Assembly (NCBI RefSeq): GCF_026914265.1
Contig: NC_069124.1
Span: 22,072,592 to 22,136,591 of the forward strand
DNA length: 64,000 nucleotides
Origin: Mya arenaria
Taxonomy: Eukaryota > Mollusca > Bivalvia > Myida > Myidae
Direction: 5' to 3'
In this document: piece by piece, positions 40,701 through 51,500 of the stretch
Layout: the number at the start of each line of letters is the position of its first letter
Numbering within the stretch: the first letter of the stretch is position 1
Made by a program: the position numbers and the translations under genes
Notes under the pieces: generated by a model
What the model saw: the letters and a program-made list of their open reading frames with translations, nothing else
What the model was told of the DNA's origin: nothing
Databases searched by the model: none

Positions 40701-42044
40701 TGCTCTTCAAATGAGTCGGCTGGGGTTTATCCATATGTCAATGTATTTTAAATATGACAATTATGAGTGACTATAGTTGGGTCTTATTCAAAACAGATTG
40801 TCAAATGTTAAAATCAGCATTTCACAATATCACCGACGCTTTTTTGTTAAAGTAGAAAGTTGTGCACAGTGTTCATATACCAAAAGGCATTATGTTTGCT
40901 CATTTCACATGAACACTACAAGTGTATATAAATTGTTTTGTCTAAATAGGCTGTCAAACAAATATATGAATTCCATGCTAATGTTCATGTTAACTGTGAT
41001 TGTACAAGAGTTACCTTTGCATTGATTGCCTTTCTTAGATCATCTCCCAGTATGGCAACACGGATGCGTTTAAGAGGAACGGAAAACATGGAACGAGGAC
41101 CACTCTTCAAGATATACAGAAGCTAAAGGTATTGTCATTGTGATGCCCAATTCGAAGAAATGTGGGGATATAAGTTTGCAAATAATGATAGGCCTGTCAG
41201 TTGGTTAGTCTTTGTGCCGGTATGTAGACTGTGTTTTGCTTGTACAAGAACTCCACAACAGTTTGATATTGGACCATTGAACTTCAGAGTATATTGCCCT
41301 TGATCGGTAGATAAACCATATTGCTGTTGGGGTCAGTTAGTCAAAGGTCAAGGTCACTATTAGGTCTGGTATTATATTTGTTTTGCACAATACCTTGAAA
41401 ATGATATGACTACTGTAATTCCATGACACTTGCCCAGTAGATTCCCCAAATGTTTTGGAGCTCAGAATATAAAGATCAAAGAAAATGTCGTTTTAAAAAA
41501 GTATTAGCTCACACGCTTTTCATCAAATTGTCCTTAGTTTAGTTCCCATCATGGAGCTTGTGAGTCTTGTCAATAATATGGGCCCATGTGTGATCGGCGG
41601 CATGGTTATAATCGAACTTAATACACTTTAAACTTGGCAATAACTAAAAAATGTTTAAAATATTGACAGTCAAGTTTTATACATTTTACTAGTCACACGC
41701 ATATGGTTATCAATACTCATAACTCTTATTTTGATAATGGTCCAGTTACGATCTTTCAACGAATGAAAATATTAACAGACGAGCATTTGCACCTGCTTGT
41801 GTCGCTCTTGTGTCATAACCAAGTTTTAACTGAGCATCTTTCCTAAATCTTCTTACAGGACAATCTGGTAGTTGACATCAGTGTTGTTTTTGTGCACCGA
41901 CGGGATGGGCGACAGTACAGCAGTACTCAGAGAGTTGACCTGGGACTTCCGCTCGTGTCAAATTTGAAACTGTGGAAGCCCGCAATAGGCTTTGAGCCCG
42001 CGTATCGGGAGCCTATTGAACAAGAAGAAACAGACAGTATCTGA
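28792..42044 (+). CDS. MALT1: MALT1-like paracaspase, copy B (14 exons, 727 aa)
   Basis: Tandem paralogue of copy A with identical exon lengths: 28792-28937, 30559-30719, 30937-31126, 31783-31958, 32765-32794, 35582-35710, 35950-36129, 36366-36747, 37184-37264, 37657-37778, 39199-39351, 39924-40081, 41039-41128, 41859-42044. The frame is open throughout. Same domain order: death domain, Ig1, 10-codon microexon, Ig2, caspase-like domain with His413 (CGHGFEERG) and Cys462 (LDTCRMS), then Ig3. The caspase exon differs from copy A at 9 of 124 residues; the Ig1-Ig2 linker exon is far more diverged. The C-terminus reads EPIEQEETDSI, where PIEQEE fits the TRAF6-binding pattern P-x-E-x-x-acidic; copy A has PLEQDQ. 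Donors of exons 2 and 4 are strong (GTAAGT). An in-frame ATG at 28,768 could add eight residues (MSVNNRLN) and is absent in copy A; I keep the shared start. Confidence 0.93.
29646..29773. repeat. 128-bp near-palindrome with GAAA loop
   Basis: Two 62-base arms pair at about 49 of 62 positions around a central GAGCCC-GAAA-GGGCGA. Arms contain GTATTTGCC/GGCAAATAC. Lies in intron 1 of copy B within about 900 bp missing from copy A. Probably a foldback/MITE-type insertion. Confidence 0.7.
30247..30400. repeat. degenerate repeats around TTAGGCGAGTTTTG
   Basis: ATATTAGGCGAGTTTTG occurs at 30,247, 30,297 and 30,341, followed by two decayed copies near 30,360 and 30,380. Spacing about 50, 44, 18 and 20 bases. 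Part of the extra DNA in intron 1 of copy B. The open frames of both strands across it (30,153-30,474) are by-products. Confidence 0.7.
33000..33800. repeat. degenerate ~30-bp minisatellite, intron 5 of copy B
   Basis: Homologous to the 10,540 array. Recurring ATGATATATTAACATGCAAC and ACATAGATGATCTA. Resumes at 35,190-35,290 after an insertion. Confidence 0.65.
33801..35189. mobile_element. ~1.4-kb insertion in intron 5 of copy B
   Basis: Interrupts the intron-5 minisatellite and is absent from copy A, where the array runs on into CATTACTCCGTTATCAAT. It contains a strong palindrome (34,255-34,400) and a 136-codon open frame at 33,958-34,368 with one hydrophobic segment; that frame runs into the palindrome and shows no recognisable domain, so I do not call it a gene. 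Clear terminal repeats were not found, so the element class is unknown. Confidence 0.5.
34255..34400. repeat. 146-bp palindrome with perfect 18-bp core arms
   Basis: AGGGTGTTTTGCGGAAAC (34,303-34,320) faces its exact complement at 34,333-34,350 across a 12-base loop. Outer arms pair less well (GGCCGAGAGTGTA against TACACTCTCGGCT). GC-rich compared with its surroundings. Confidence 0.88.
35190..35290. repeat. resumed intron-5 minisatellite, copy B
   Basis: CATAGATGATC and ACATGTAACACC units continue here after the insertion, then match copy A from TTTTAACATTACTCCG-like sequence onward. Confidence 0.55.
36830..37050 (+). repeat. dispersed repeat, second half (intron 8, copy B)
   Basis: ATGATCTATCAATGTTAACAC, ACCACAGACACATC and GATAAATGCTGGGA correspond to 13,415-13,640 of copy A, so this half was present before duplication. 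Confidence 0.6.
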
Positions 42045-45000
42045 GACTAAGAAAGGTTACTGTGTTAAATGTATTAGATAAAAGAGTTTGTATTGACATA
42101 CTAATCCAACGTTTGTTTTAATATATTCAATTTATCAATTTATAAGCTGATCAACTCTGAATGGCAACAACAAAAACAGTTTTTCTTTGACTCACTTTAA
42201 AGTCATTTAGTTTCTATTTACTTTGCTATCGCTTTTGAATGCTTTGAGAAACAACTGATCTTGTTTTTTTTAGAGATTTGTATCACAACCATTTTGTACC
42301 ATTGTTATTAGGGTTTTTTCATATAAGACACGATATTTATGCATTTAAAGACTTGAGTTGATAAAAGAAAACTTAAAATATAGGAAAATACAAATACCAC
42401 GTATGTAGGGCCTTTCAATATAAGAAAAGATTTTCAAACGTTATTCCTCTGAGGCTAGGCTGAAAAAGACAAATGAATGCTTATTTATCCCACTATCATA
42501 CTTAATCTTTTTTTGTTATAACACGTTATATTCAAGGTTTTTATTATCTAGTTCATATGGTTTTTGAAGAAAAACATTCCAGATTTTGTCAAAGCCTTGG
42601 TGGCGATTTTATCAGCACCATCGGCGGCGTGTCATGCAAATACATTAACCTTGATCGTAAATTTATGTTGAAGATAATCCAATTCCTGGTTCACATGCGG
42701 CCATAAATAATATACGATGCATAGCAAAGCCAAAATTATATTTCTTCAATAAATGTATTGTTGAGTGCTTAGTTTACCATCAAGTACAGTTTGTATATAT
42801 ACGTTATTTATTTTTATTTTAATGAAAGTGCTGGTCACAAGTAAACACATTGTACTGCTGTTTGTTTAATATGTTTTATTAAAGTATTGCATATTTTTAT
42901 ATATCTGATTTGTTATGACTCTGTAAAAACAACATTCAATAATGATTCAGTTGCGACTGAGTTTATATTTATTTCAATATGCTCTGTGTGTTTTGCTTTC
43001 TAATTCACCAACTTAATTGAATGCAGTTTGTATGTTCCAACACTTCTTTGAAGTACCATTTATGAGCAAGGTACACGTTACCAAGTATACAAGGGCAAGT
43101 TCCATAGAGCTTCATGGTGAATAGATTCTATGTCGTGAAACCTTTCATTTCTTAACAACATATAACTTAAATACCCTATCAATTTGCATCAAATGTATTG
43201 ACGTGCCTTCAATAGTGTAACAATACAATGATAACGGTGTAATTCCTGATGAATCAATCAAAGAATCTTTATCTAGGGTCCATATGCTATTTAAAGTAGT
43301 ATTGCAATAACAAAGTTATTGCGAAACTGCACATTGCAAAATCTAAATATGTATATTTATCGCCACTTAATTAGGATATCTTTCACCGAAACTCTTGTTC
43401 GAAATGAAACAGTTATCATCAAATACATCATACATTATATTCAAAAATCAGTAATTCATAAAAACACAAATAATAAAATAAAATTTCATTACAATTGATA
43501 GTATGGAGAAGGACATGCCTTACAAAATATGTTCTACAATACGACCTTGATAATATTGTATTTTTGCTTTGAAGTTTAATAATATGCAATGCTAGTTTAT
43601 GCAATTGATGTTAATTTCTGACATTGAGAAGTTGAATAAATTTAAACATACTACTAGGCCTTCAAATATCATAAGAGAGAATGTACTCTCCCCTTAAGTC
43701 AATTATATATTGCATACAACATAAAATGATATTCATCCTCTTACTTATTCTAATTGCAAAGTTAACATATTATATCTCGTCTCGCTACACCAGAATATCT
43801 ACCTCTCTGAATGTTTGATTTTAAAGGTAACCGTATTCGATATTTCGACTTGCATTCTTATTTGCGATACGCTCAAATAACATTGGCAGTTACATGTGTA
43901 ATTTGACGTTTTAAGAGTTTTAATGACTATTAAACGACCTTGTCTTTCAAACTTTAACCAGGCTAGTCCTAATATTGAACACAATAGTTAAGAATTAAAA
44001 TTTTAAATTTAAACCTTTTTAAGGTATTTTGTATCAATCCTTTTTTCTCATTTTAGCATACGCTTTTAAACTGCAACTGTTTCCGAAAATATATAACAGC
44101 ACATTTTAGGTAGAGTTATACTTTAATTTGATTAACTCTGTACTTTAAGAATATTTTAAACAAATTTCCTTTAAATTGATGTTGGTTGTTTTGCACTGAT
44201 AAACACAGAAAATACTTTTCTCAACCCTAAAATCTACAAAAAAGCAATTATTGAGTGTTCGTGTAATGCAATCTGCTTAACACTTTGCGGATCAAGCAAT
44301 TAAAAGATTTCATTTGGTCAATTTTTCTTTCAACAGTTTAATGCAATACAGCTTACATTATCAGTTAAGTTTTATCTTAATGCTATGGTTTGCTGAAAAA
44401 GGTACCTTGCCTTATTTCAAACGTTACATTTTGGCATTACAAAAAAGAATAATGTTCAAAGGGTTATAAAATTATTTTCTTATTCAATTATGATAAAATA
44501 TATTCATGCCACCCACCTTTAATATTTCGAATAATAATAAAATGTAGCAATTTCTTTACACATTAACACTTATATGATCATCTTAATATGACAGCAAATC
44601 TCGAATGCACGTACTTTTAACCGATCACAAGTTTGCTTATACATATGTATATGCAACAATGATGTAACTTGTCGTATGCTGAAGGAAAAATCAACGTGTT
44701 TGACATAGTTAAACTTCATAACATTTTGATAAACATGAAACTAAATGACGCCATTTTTAAAATAAACATATCAATATCTGAACGAAACATAAATATAATT
44801 AAGAAACACGTAATTGAAACAGCCTTGTTATAATATACATAAATGTAACTCACAAAGCCTTGAATAAATCATGTGAAGGAAAATATATTGACAACAAAAT
44901 GTTATGACCACTAAACGCAACAGAGAAAGAGAAACCAGAAACAAACTTTGAACAACAACTTTAAATCTAATCCAAGATTCTAGAGAGTTCTACTATTTGT

Positions 45001-45189
45001 GAAACTTGTATTAAGACTTGTTAAGTTCCCTAAACTTAAGACCTAAAATATCATGGAATTATTCTTAATTCTAAAACTTTAATATGTAGAGAAATCATTG
45101 ACCATTCTTAACCTAAACAAATTTCTAAAACTACCAAGTCATTGAACAGCTTGAAGTATTCTTAAACATTGATGTACTGAGATTTATAA
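42045..45189. other. 3' flank of copy B, no gene
   Basis: The first 1.2 kb is patchily homologous to the flank of copy A. 43,270-45,170 has no counterpart in unit 1; it is AT-rich, without convincing exon, RNA or repeat structure by eye. A few isolated, decayed minisatellite-like words (CTGAACGAAACAT at 44,778, AACAGCCTTGTTATAATA at 44,818) suggest the array once reached further left. Confidence 0.5.
42748..42753 (+). promoter_or_regulatory. candidate polyadenylation signal, copy B
   Basis: AATAAA in the block AATAAATGTATTGTT shared with copy A at 21,507; about 700 bases past the stop. Confidence 0.35.
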
Positions 45190-47725
45190 CATATACAAGC
45201 AACGTGTTATTGAATGAAGCCCTGCTGTAATAAAAGTGTACGTAGCTGGAAAAAGCTTTGATGTATTAAAATAGAGAGCAAACACGTAACTGAACGAAGC
45301 CTTGATATAATGGAGAGAAAAACTCGTAACTAAATAAGCCTTGATATAATACAGAGAAAACCACGTAACTGGACGAAGCCTTGATATAATGGAGAGAAAA
45401 ACACGTAACTGAACAAAGCCTTGATATAATGGAGAGAAAAACACGTAACTGAACGAAGCCTTGATACAAAAGAGTGAAAAACACGTAACTGAACGAAGCC
45501 TTGATACAAAAGAGAGAAAAACACGTTACTGAACGAAGCCTTGATATAATGGAGAGAAAAACATGTAACTGAACGAACTTGACATAGAACACATACAAAG
45601 CCTTGTCATAATAGATACACATGCTGCTGAACGAATACTTGTCAAAAAAGTCATAACAGGCGCACCTGAGCCTGAACAAAACCTTGCTAATTCAAGTACA
45701 CAAAATACAGAATAAAGCTGACATAGATGATACAACTAGCATACATATAACTGTACGAAGTATTGTCATAATCGGGACGCATGCTGATTAACGAAGCCTT
45801 CCTAAAATAGAGACGCCTGTTACGGAACGAAGCCATGTCATAATAGACACACATGCAACTGAACGAAGCTATGTCATAGTTACTGAACGAAGCCTGATCA
45901 TAATAGAGACACATTTTACTGAACAAGCCTTTTCATAATAGGGACGCATGTAACTGTTCGAAGCTATTTAATATTAGGGACATATGTGACTGAACGAAGC
46001 CTTGTCATAATAAAGACGCCTGTTACGAAACGAAGCCTTGTCATAATAGATACGCATGCAACTGAACGAAGCCATGTCATAATAGGGACACATGTTACTG
46101 AACGAAGCCTTGTCATAAAAGAGATACATGTAACTGTACGAAGCCATATCATAATAGGGACGTTTGTAACTGTACGAAGCCATGTCATATAAGGGACGTA
46201 TGTGACTGAACGAAGCCTTATTATAACAGACACGCATGTGACGGAACGACGCATTGTTCTAATAGACACGCATGCTACTGAACAAAGCTATGTCGTCATA
46301 GAGATATATTCTGCCAAACGAAGCTTTTCTATCATAAACACGCATGTTACTGAACGAAGCCTTGTCATTATATACACGCATGGTACTGAACAAAGCCATG
46401 TCCTTATAAGGAAGCATTCTACTGAGCGTAGTCTTGTTATAATAGAGACGCATGCTGCTGAACGAAACCTTGTAGTTTTAGAAACGCATGTTACAGAACG
46501 AAGCCTTGTCATATTAGAAACGCATGTTACAGAACGAAGCCTTGTCATAATAGACTCGCATGTTACAGAACGAAGCCTTGTCCTAATAGAAACCTATGCT
46601 ACTGAACGAAGCCTTGTCCTATTAGACACGCATGTTACGATGCATTGTTTTAATAGACACGCATGCTACTGAACGAAGCCATGTCCTAATAGAGACGCAT
46701 GCTACTGAACGAAGCCTTGTTATAATAGAGACGCATGTTACTGAACGAAGCCTTGATATTATAGACACGCATGTTACTGAACGAAGCCATGTTGTAAAAG
46801 AGATATATTCTGCCGAACGAAGCTTTCTATAATAAACAAGCATGTTACTGAACGAAGCCTTGTCATAATAGACACGCATGTTACTGAACGAAGTCTTGTC
46901 ATAATAGACATGCAAATTACTGAACGAATCCTTGTTATAATAGACTCGTATGTTACAAAACGAAGCCTTGTCATAAAAGACTCGCATATTAAAGAACGAA
47001 ACATTGTTATAAAAGATTCGCATGTAACTGAACGAAGCCTTGTCATAATAGACTCGCATGTTATTGAACGTAGCCTTGTTACAATAGACTCGCATGATAC
47101 TGAACGAAGCCTTGTCATAATAGACTCGCATGTTACTGAACGATGCCTTGTAATAATAAACACGCATGCTACTGAACGAAGCCTTGTCGTTTTAGAAACG
47201 CATGTTACAGAACGAAGACTTGTCATATTAGAAACGCATGTTACAGAACGAAGCCTTGTCGTTTTAGAAACGCATGTTACAGAACGAAGCCTTGTCTTAA
47301 TACTATTAAGACAAGGCTTCGTTCCGTAACATGCGTTAAGTTAATAGACATGCATGTAGCGATATCTTGTTTTAATAGACACGCATGCTACTGAACGAAG
47401 CCTTGTCATAATAGACACGCATGCTACTTTACGAAGCCATGTTCTTATAGGGACGCCTGCTACTGAACGAAGCCTTGTTATTATAGACACGCATGCTACT
47501 GACCGAAGCCATGTCGTCATAGAGACATATGCTGCCGAACGAAGCCTTTCTATAATATATACGCATGTTACGGAACGAAGTCATGTTGTATCAGATATAT
47601 ATGCAACTGAAAGAAGCCTTGTTTAAATTCCTTTAGATTGATCTCAACAAAGACATGTTTGAATATACAAAACTGTCACTTAACGAAGCCTTGTTATAAT
47701 AAACATACATACAACTTAACTAAGC
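45190..47725. repeat. 36-bp minisatellite, unit 2 array
   Basis: About 70 units of the same 36-bp family as the 22,245 array. The left part (45,290-45,570) is a sub-array with GAGAGAAAAACACGTAACTG; the middle and right use AGACACGCATGTTACTG. Long open frames occur on both strands, for example 46,202-46,672 (+), 46,910-47,329 (+), 46,622-47,167 (-) and 46,774-47,226 (-), with a 12-residue peptide period. These follow from a 36-base period with few stops and are not taken as genes. Confidence 0.93.
47271..47335. repeat. inverted minisatellite unit forming a hairpin
   Basis: 32-base arms 47,271-47,302 and 47,304-47,335 are reverse complements except for one base, with a single C between them. 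One unit has been copied in reverse orientation. Confidence 0.93.
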
Positions 47726-47840
47726 CTTGTTATTATACTTGCAAAAGAAAAGTTATTTCATAAACATATTTAAAAGTCTTATATTTGCCACGGATCTCCA
47801 ATGGATACTGATTTAACGTATTAAGCTGTGATATTATGCA

Positions 47841-48241
47841 CCGTCTCCGTGGCCTAGTGGTTAAGCGTCCGCCTACGGAGCGGGAGGTCGTGGGTTCGAT
47901 CCCTGGCCGCGTCATACCAACAGACGTTAAAAATTGGTTCAAGTAGCTCCCTTGCCTGGCGCTCGACATTTAAAGGGTAGTGCTTGGAAAAGTGGTGTTA
48001 TCAGTACTGATTTAACCCAGGAAAGTTGTACCCCGTGTATCGGTGCTTTACACCGAGCACGTAAAAGAACCAAGGGGTCTCTTCGAAAAAGAGCTAGGGT
48101 ATTGCACCCGGACTTCCTTGTATCCCACCACTGTCTCTTCAGCGTCCTGTACCTTCAGCAAAAAACAAAGGACCCCGTTGGAAATAAGTGCTTGCACTTT
48201 CACGGCTTATCCTTGACCGCAAAGTCTAAAGAAATATATAC
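47841..48241 (+). repeat. tRNA-Arg-derived SINE
   Basis: The head holds an A-box-like GTGGCCTAGTGGTTAAGC and B box GGGTTCGATCCC. Anticodon stem TCCGC/GCGGG encloses CTACGGA, giving anticodon ACG (Arg). The body has TTTACACCGAGCACGTAAAA and a 3' part ending AAAGTCTAAAGAAATATA. It interrupts sequence that is continuous in unit 1 (GTGATATTGCTGC at 24,381). Target-site duplication is not clear. The open frame at 47,934-48,257 is inside it. Confidence 0.82.
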
Positions 48242-48532
48242 ATTGCTGCGAAGGTAACACGTAAAGTACTAAACATTATTAAGTCGATTTGTATTTGTTA
48301 TCATTCATTTTCCAAGTCGCACACACTTTCATGCACAACCAACTCGATTTCTTGTATCATCGCTATCAATTACGCAGGTTGCCCTATAGATATCACACAC
48401 CAATGGAGAACATTTGAACTAATATCCACTATCAAAAATAGATACTATCAAACATTGTACTAAAATATCCGTTATATATACCAGAGCATCCATTTAATTG
48501 CATCGTAAAGATACTGGATACAGTTTTACAAA
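48242..48532. other. short flank before the receptor gene
   Basis: Up to about 48,370 it matches unit 1 (24,386-24,515); after that there is no second copy. It should hold the receptor promoter; nothing specific can be placed. Confidence 0.4.
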
Positions 48533-51500
48533 ATGAAAGCAGAACATGTAAGTACATGGAGGATATATGTTTATTTCAGTGTAAGATCGTATTTTCTTTC
48601 ACGAGTGTCATAGAAAAACATATTTTCACGAGTGGCGAATTTTATTATTTTTGAAATAAGTAGATAAAACATTAAGCTACCCATTCAGAAACTAAAACTT
48701 ATTATACACAATAATAAAGTTTCAAATAAAAAGACAAATCATTTTATCATTGAATATCGTATTAATGGCGGTTTAAAAAAATCGAAATCAAGGTCACTTA
48801 TGTTGAGCTATTCAGTGCATGTTCTTAAAAGTAATTTATAAAGAAAGGATAAAGTTCATCCAATCTTTTATCTATAAGAATTGAATGGATAGGATTGTTG
48901 TTGCTTTTTCCAGTTTTCACTCCGGGACGTTTTTTTCATTTGCGCTTGCCTTCTGTGGATAATAACCGTTTCATCGGGTAAGAATAATATTTTTCAAATA
49001 ATGTCATAACTGTAAAAAGCCAAGATTAATATTTATTTGATGCAAAACAACATTCAATAAATTTCTGCTCTGCCATTTTATAATGAACAAAATATCAATT
49101 TTTACTGTCAGGTATGACAAAATGCGCTCATTTTTAGTTGTATATAAACTGCAAATCTCAGTTGGGTAATAACATAAACCCTCTATGAGAAACTATTTAT
49201 ATATACATTATAACTTACATAAATGTGTCAATAGTTTGTATATTAAAAGTCGATCGGTTCTTATATCACTGTATTTGAAAACAATCCAGTTTTATGACGT
49301 CAGCGGTCCATATCAAATTTGGCTGGTCTTAACCTTGCCAAGAATATTATATGGACCACTAAAGACATATAACACATCACTTCGGGCTTTATGGCATTAT
49401 AACAACCGTCAGTCCTGACGCCTCGGTATAGGTACACTTTCGGGGGCTGACTGGCCGGTCCTTATAATGTGATATGACCATCAGTTGTGTGTATCTTTTC
49501 CTTAAATATAACCATGTCGTTAAAATACTTTACCCACGATATCAAGTATACAATAATATCATGTTAACAGCCTTATGACTATCTTAGGTAAAGACATAAT
49601 CGCCAAAAACGACACGATAGCTGTTTACCAATCAAGTACGTACGACAAGTGTTATGCTTCCAATGTTGTTAACAATATGACACTTCATACTTTGGTCGTT
49701 CCGGACTCAACACTTTGCCTAACATGTAGCGCAACAGGCGGGAACGAATCACCCTGGCTGCAGATTGACTTTGGCAGAAAAACGATGATGCGAAACTTAC
49801 GTATTTTTGGACGTGATTATGGTATGTACTTCATTTTTTAATGTTATATTTGTCGAAAGTATTGATACCAATAAATAGCTGTACACATGACCTTATATGC
49901 TTAATAAATAAAAAAAGTATTAAAACTGATAACCTTTTTTTACTACTTAATGATGTTAGTTCTAAACATGTGGACAAAATTGCATGCCTATAGTGGTATT
50001 TCGTTAATTACAGATACACCCGGACAGAGTAGCAATCTTCTTGTGTCAATCAGCAACACATCCCACTTTCTTAACCAAAACTTCTCTACGTGGGAAGATT
50101 TTGGATGGATAAATGCCTCCGATCCATACAGAGGGATCATGTGGGACCTTGGAGTAAACCGTGTTTTACAGTACCTCGTTTTCAGACGACCTTGGCCATC
50201 GGTTATGGCAATATGTGAGGTGGCAGTGTTTAATACCGGTAAAATATGTTTAGCAAATCTCTAATAACTTTAACACAGCTGTTTGTATTAAACGTTGTGT
50301 TTGTTTCAAGTCCTTCCGAGTCTAATACCTAAATTAAATAATTGCAGTATTTAATCATATGAATGTCCGTATTTCAAGATATGTTTTTCTAATCCCGTAG
50401 TGAACATGTAAAAACCTTCTACTGCATTGTATGTATGAATTCCTCTAATTGAAATCCCGTATACAATTGTTTTTGTTATTTCAAAAAATGCTTTACATGT
50501 ATTAAACAAAAGAATGACTAAGTAAATCAGTTGATATGTGGACTTATTTCACCGCGCTAAGATACAACGCACTCGACTTTTGGTCTCGAAAGATATCGAA
50601 TCTACGCAAACAACTCGAAGTGATATTAACCGATTCACATTCTATTCCATATGCGTTTTTGCTTTATCCAATTGTATATATTCAAAATCATTGTATGTAA
50701 GTTTATAGCCATATTCTTAAACAGAACAATATTTATTAATGTTACACACAATTTCGAGTTTGGGCGACAAATATCGGTTTTAATTTCGAGTGAGTTCTTT
50801 ACAAATGTTTATTGACCATGGCAAGGCGGTCGCCCTAACATTTATCAATAACGACAGTTTCATGCTTTTGCAATGCTTTGTAGCGTTTTGTCTCGTGTTT
50901 GCTTTTCGGGGACTTGGAACTTCACCTTGAAGCAGGATATTTTTTAAATGTTAAAGAACTTGGATTGTCCCCGTAGATTGAAAATACTTATTTAAATAAT
51001 AGTTTGCCATCCTTATAATTGGCATCCATCTATATCAAGGAATATTTCCTGCTGCAATAAGAACATAGAACACTCTGAGGGTTTCAACTTGAAATGATAA
51101 GGGGTTATGTATTTATTTAGATTGTGAGAAAGGTTCCTTCGGGGATAAGTGCGAAAGCATGTGTCATTGCAAGGATGAACAACCGTGTGACAGCGTTACT
51201 GGGAAGTGTTCTACACCTGGATGCTATGCTGGATGGAAAGAGGACTCGTGCAGTACACGTAAAAAAATAAGATATCTGACGATCTCCTTAACTGTTATCA
51301 CCCTCATGCTCTTTTTGCCATGTATTATTTTGTGACATGATGGTAGATGAATACACTTGTAAACTATGTAACTAGCTTTGAAAATATCAAACATGTAAAT
51401 TATTTAAAATCAATCTTCTTGAATTGGTACCAACTGAATATAGAATGCTTCACAACAGAATGCTCTGGTGACGAATTCGGGGTAGACTGTTCTTCGACAT

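Larger units (their letters stand above)
24806..50320 (+). repeat. segmental duplication, unit 2 (downstream copy)
   Basis: Same order as unit 1: upstream region, paracaspase gene, minisatellite, receptor gene start. The right edge lies in receptor intron 4, where similarity to 24,728-24,805 fades. Relative to unit 1 it has extra DNA at about 29.6-30.5 kb, 33.8-35.2 kb, 43.3-45.2 kb, the SINE at 47.84 kb and 48.37-50.04 kb. The last block is original receptor-gene sequence that was deleted from unit 1. Confidence 0.82.

Noticed and set aside
4889-42044. One long gene with two paracaspase modules
   Set aside because: Copy A has its own stop at 20,858 and copy B its own start, and about 8 kb with a minisatellite and a relic exon lies between them.
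46202-47329. Coding genes of 139-181 codons on both strands
   Set aside because: Pure 12-residue repeats readable in several frames; explained by a 36-bp minisatellite.
47841-47916. tRNA-Arg gene
   Set aside because: It is the head of a SINE, with a typical body after it and an empty site in the paralogous unit.
49575-49587. Start of the receptor at the ATG of MTILGKD
   Set aside because: This ATG lies in the intron side of the acceptor ATCTTAG. Using exons from 48,533 and 48,914 gives a signal peptide in matching phase, which fits far better.
51444-51458. Earlier acceptor for EGF exon 6
   Set aside because: It would add five residues and break the C-x4-FG spacing and the 138-nt size common to all five EGF exons.
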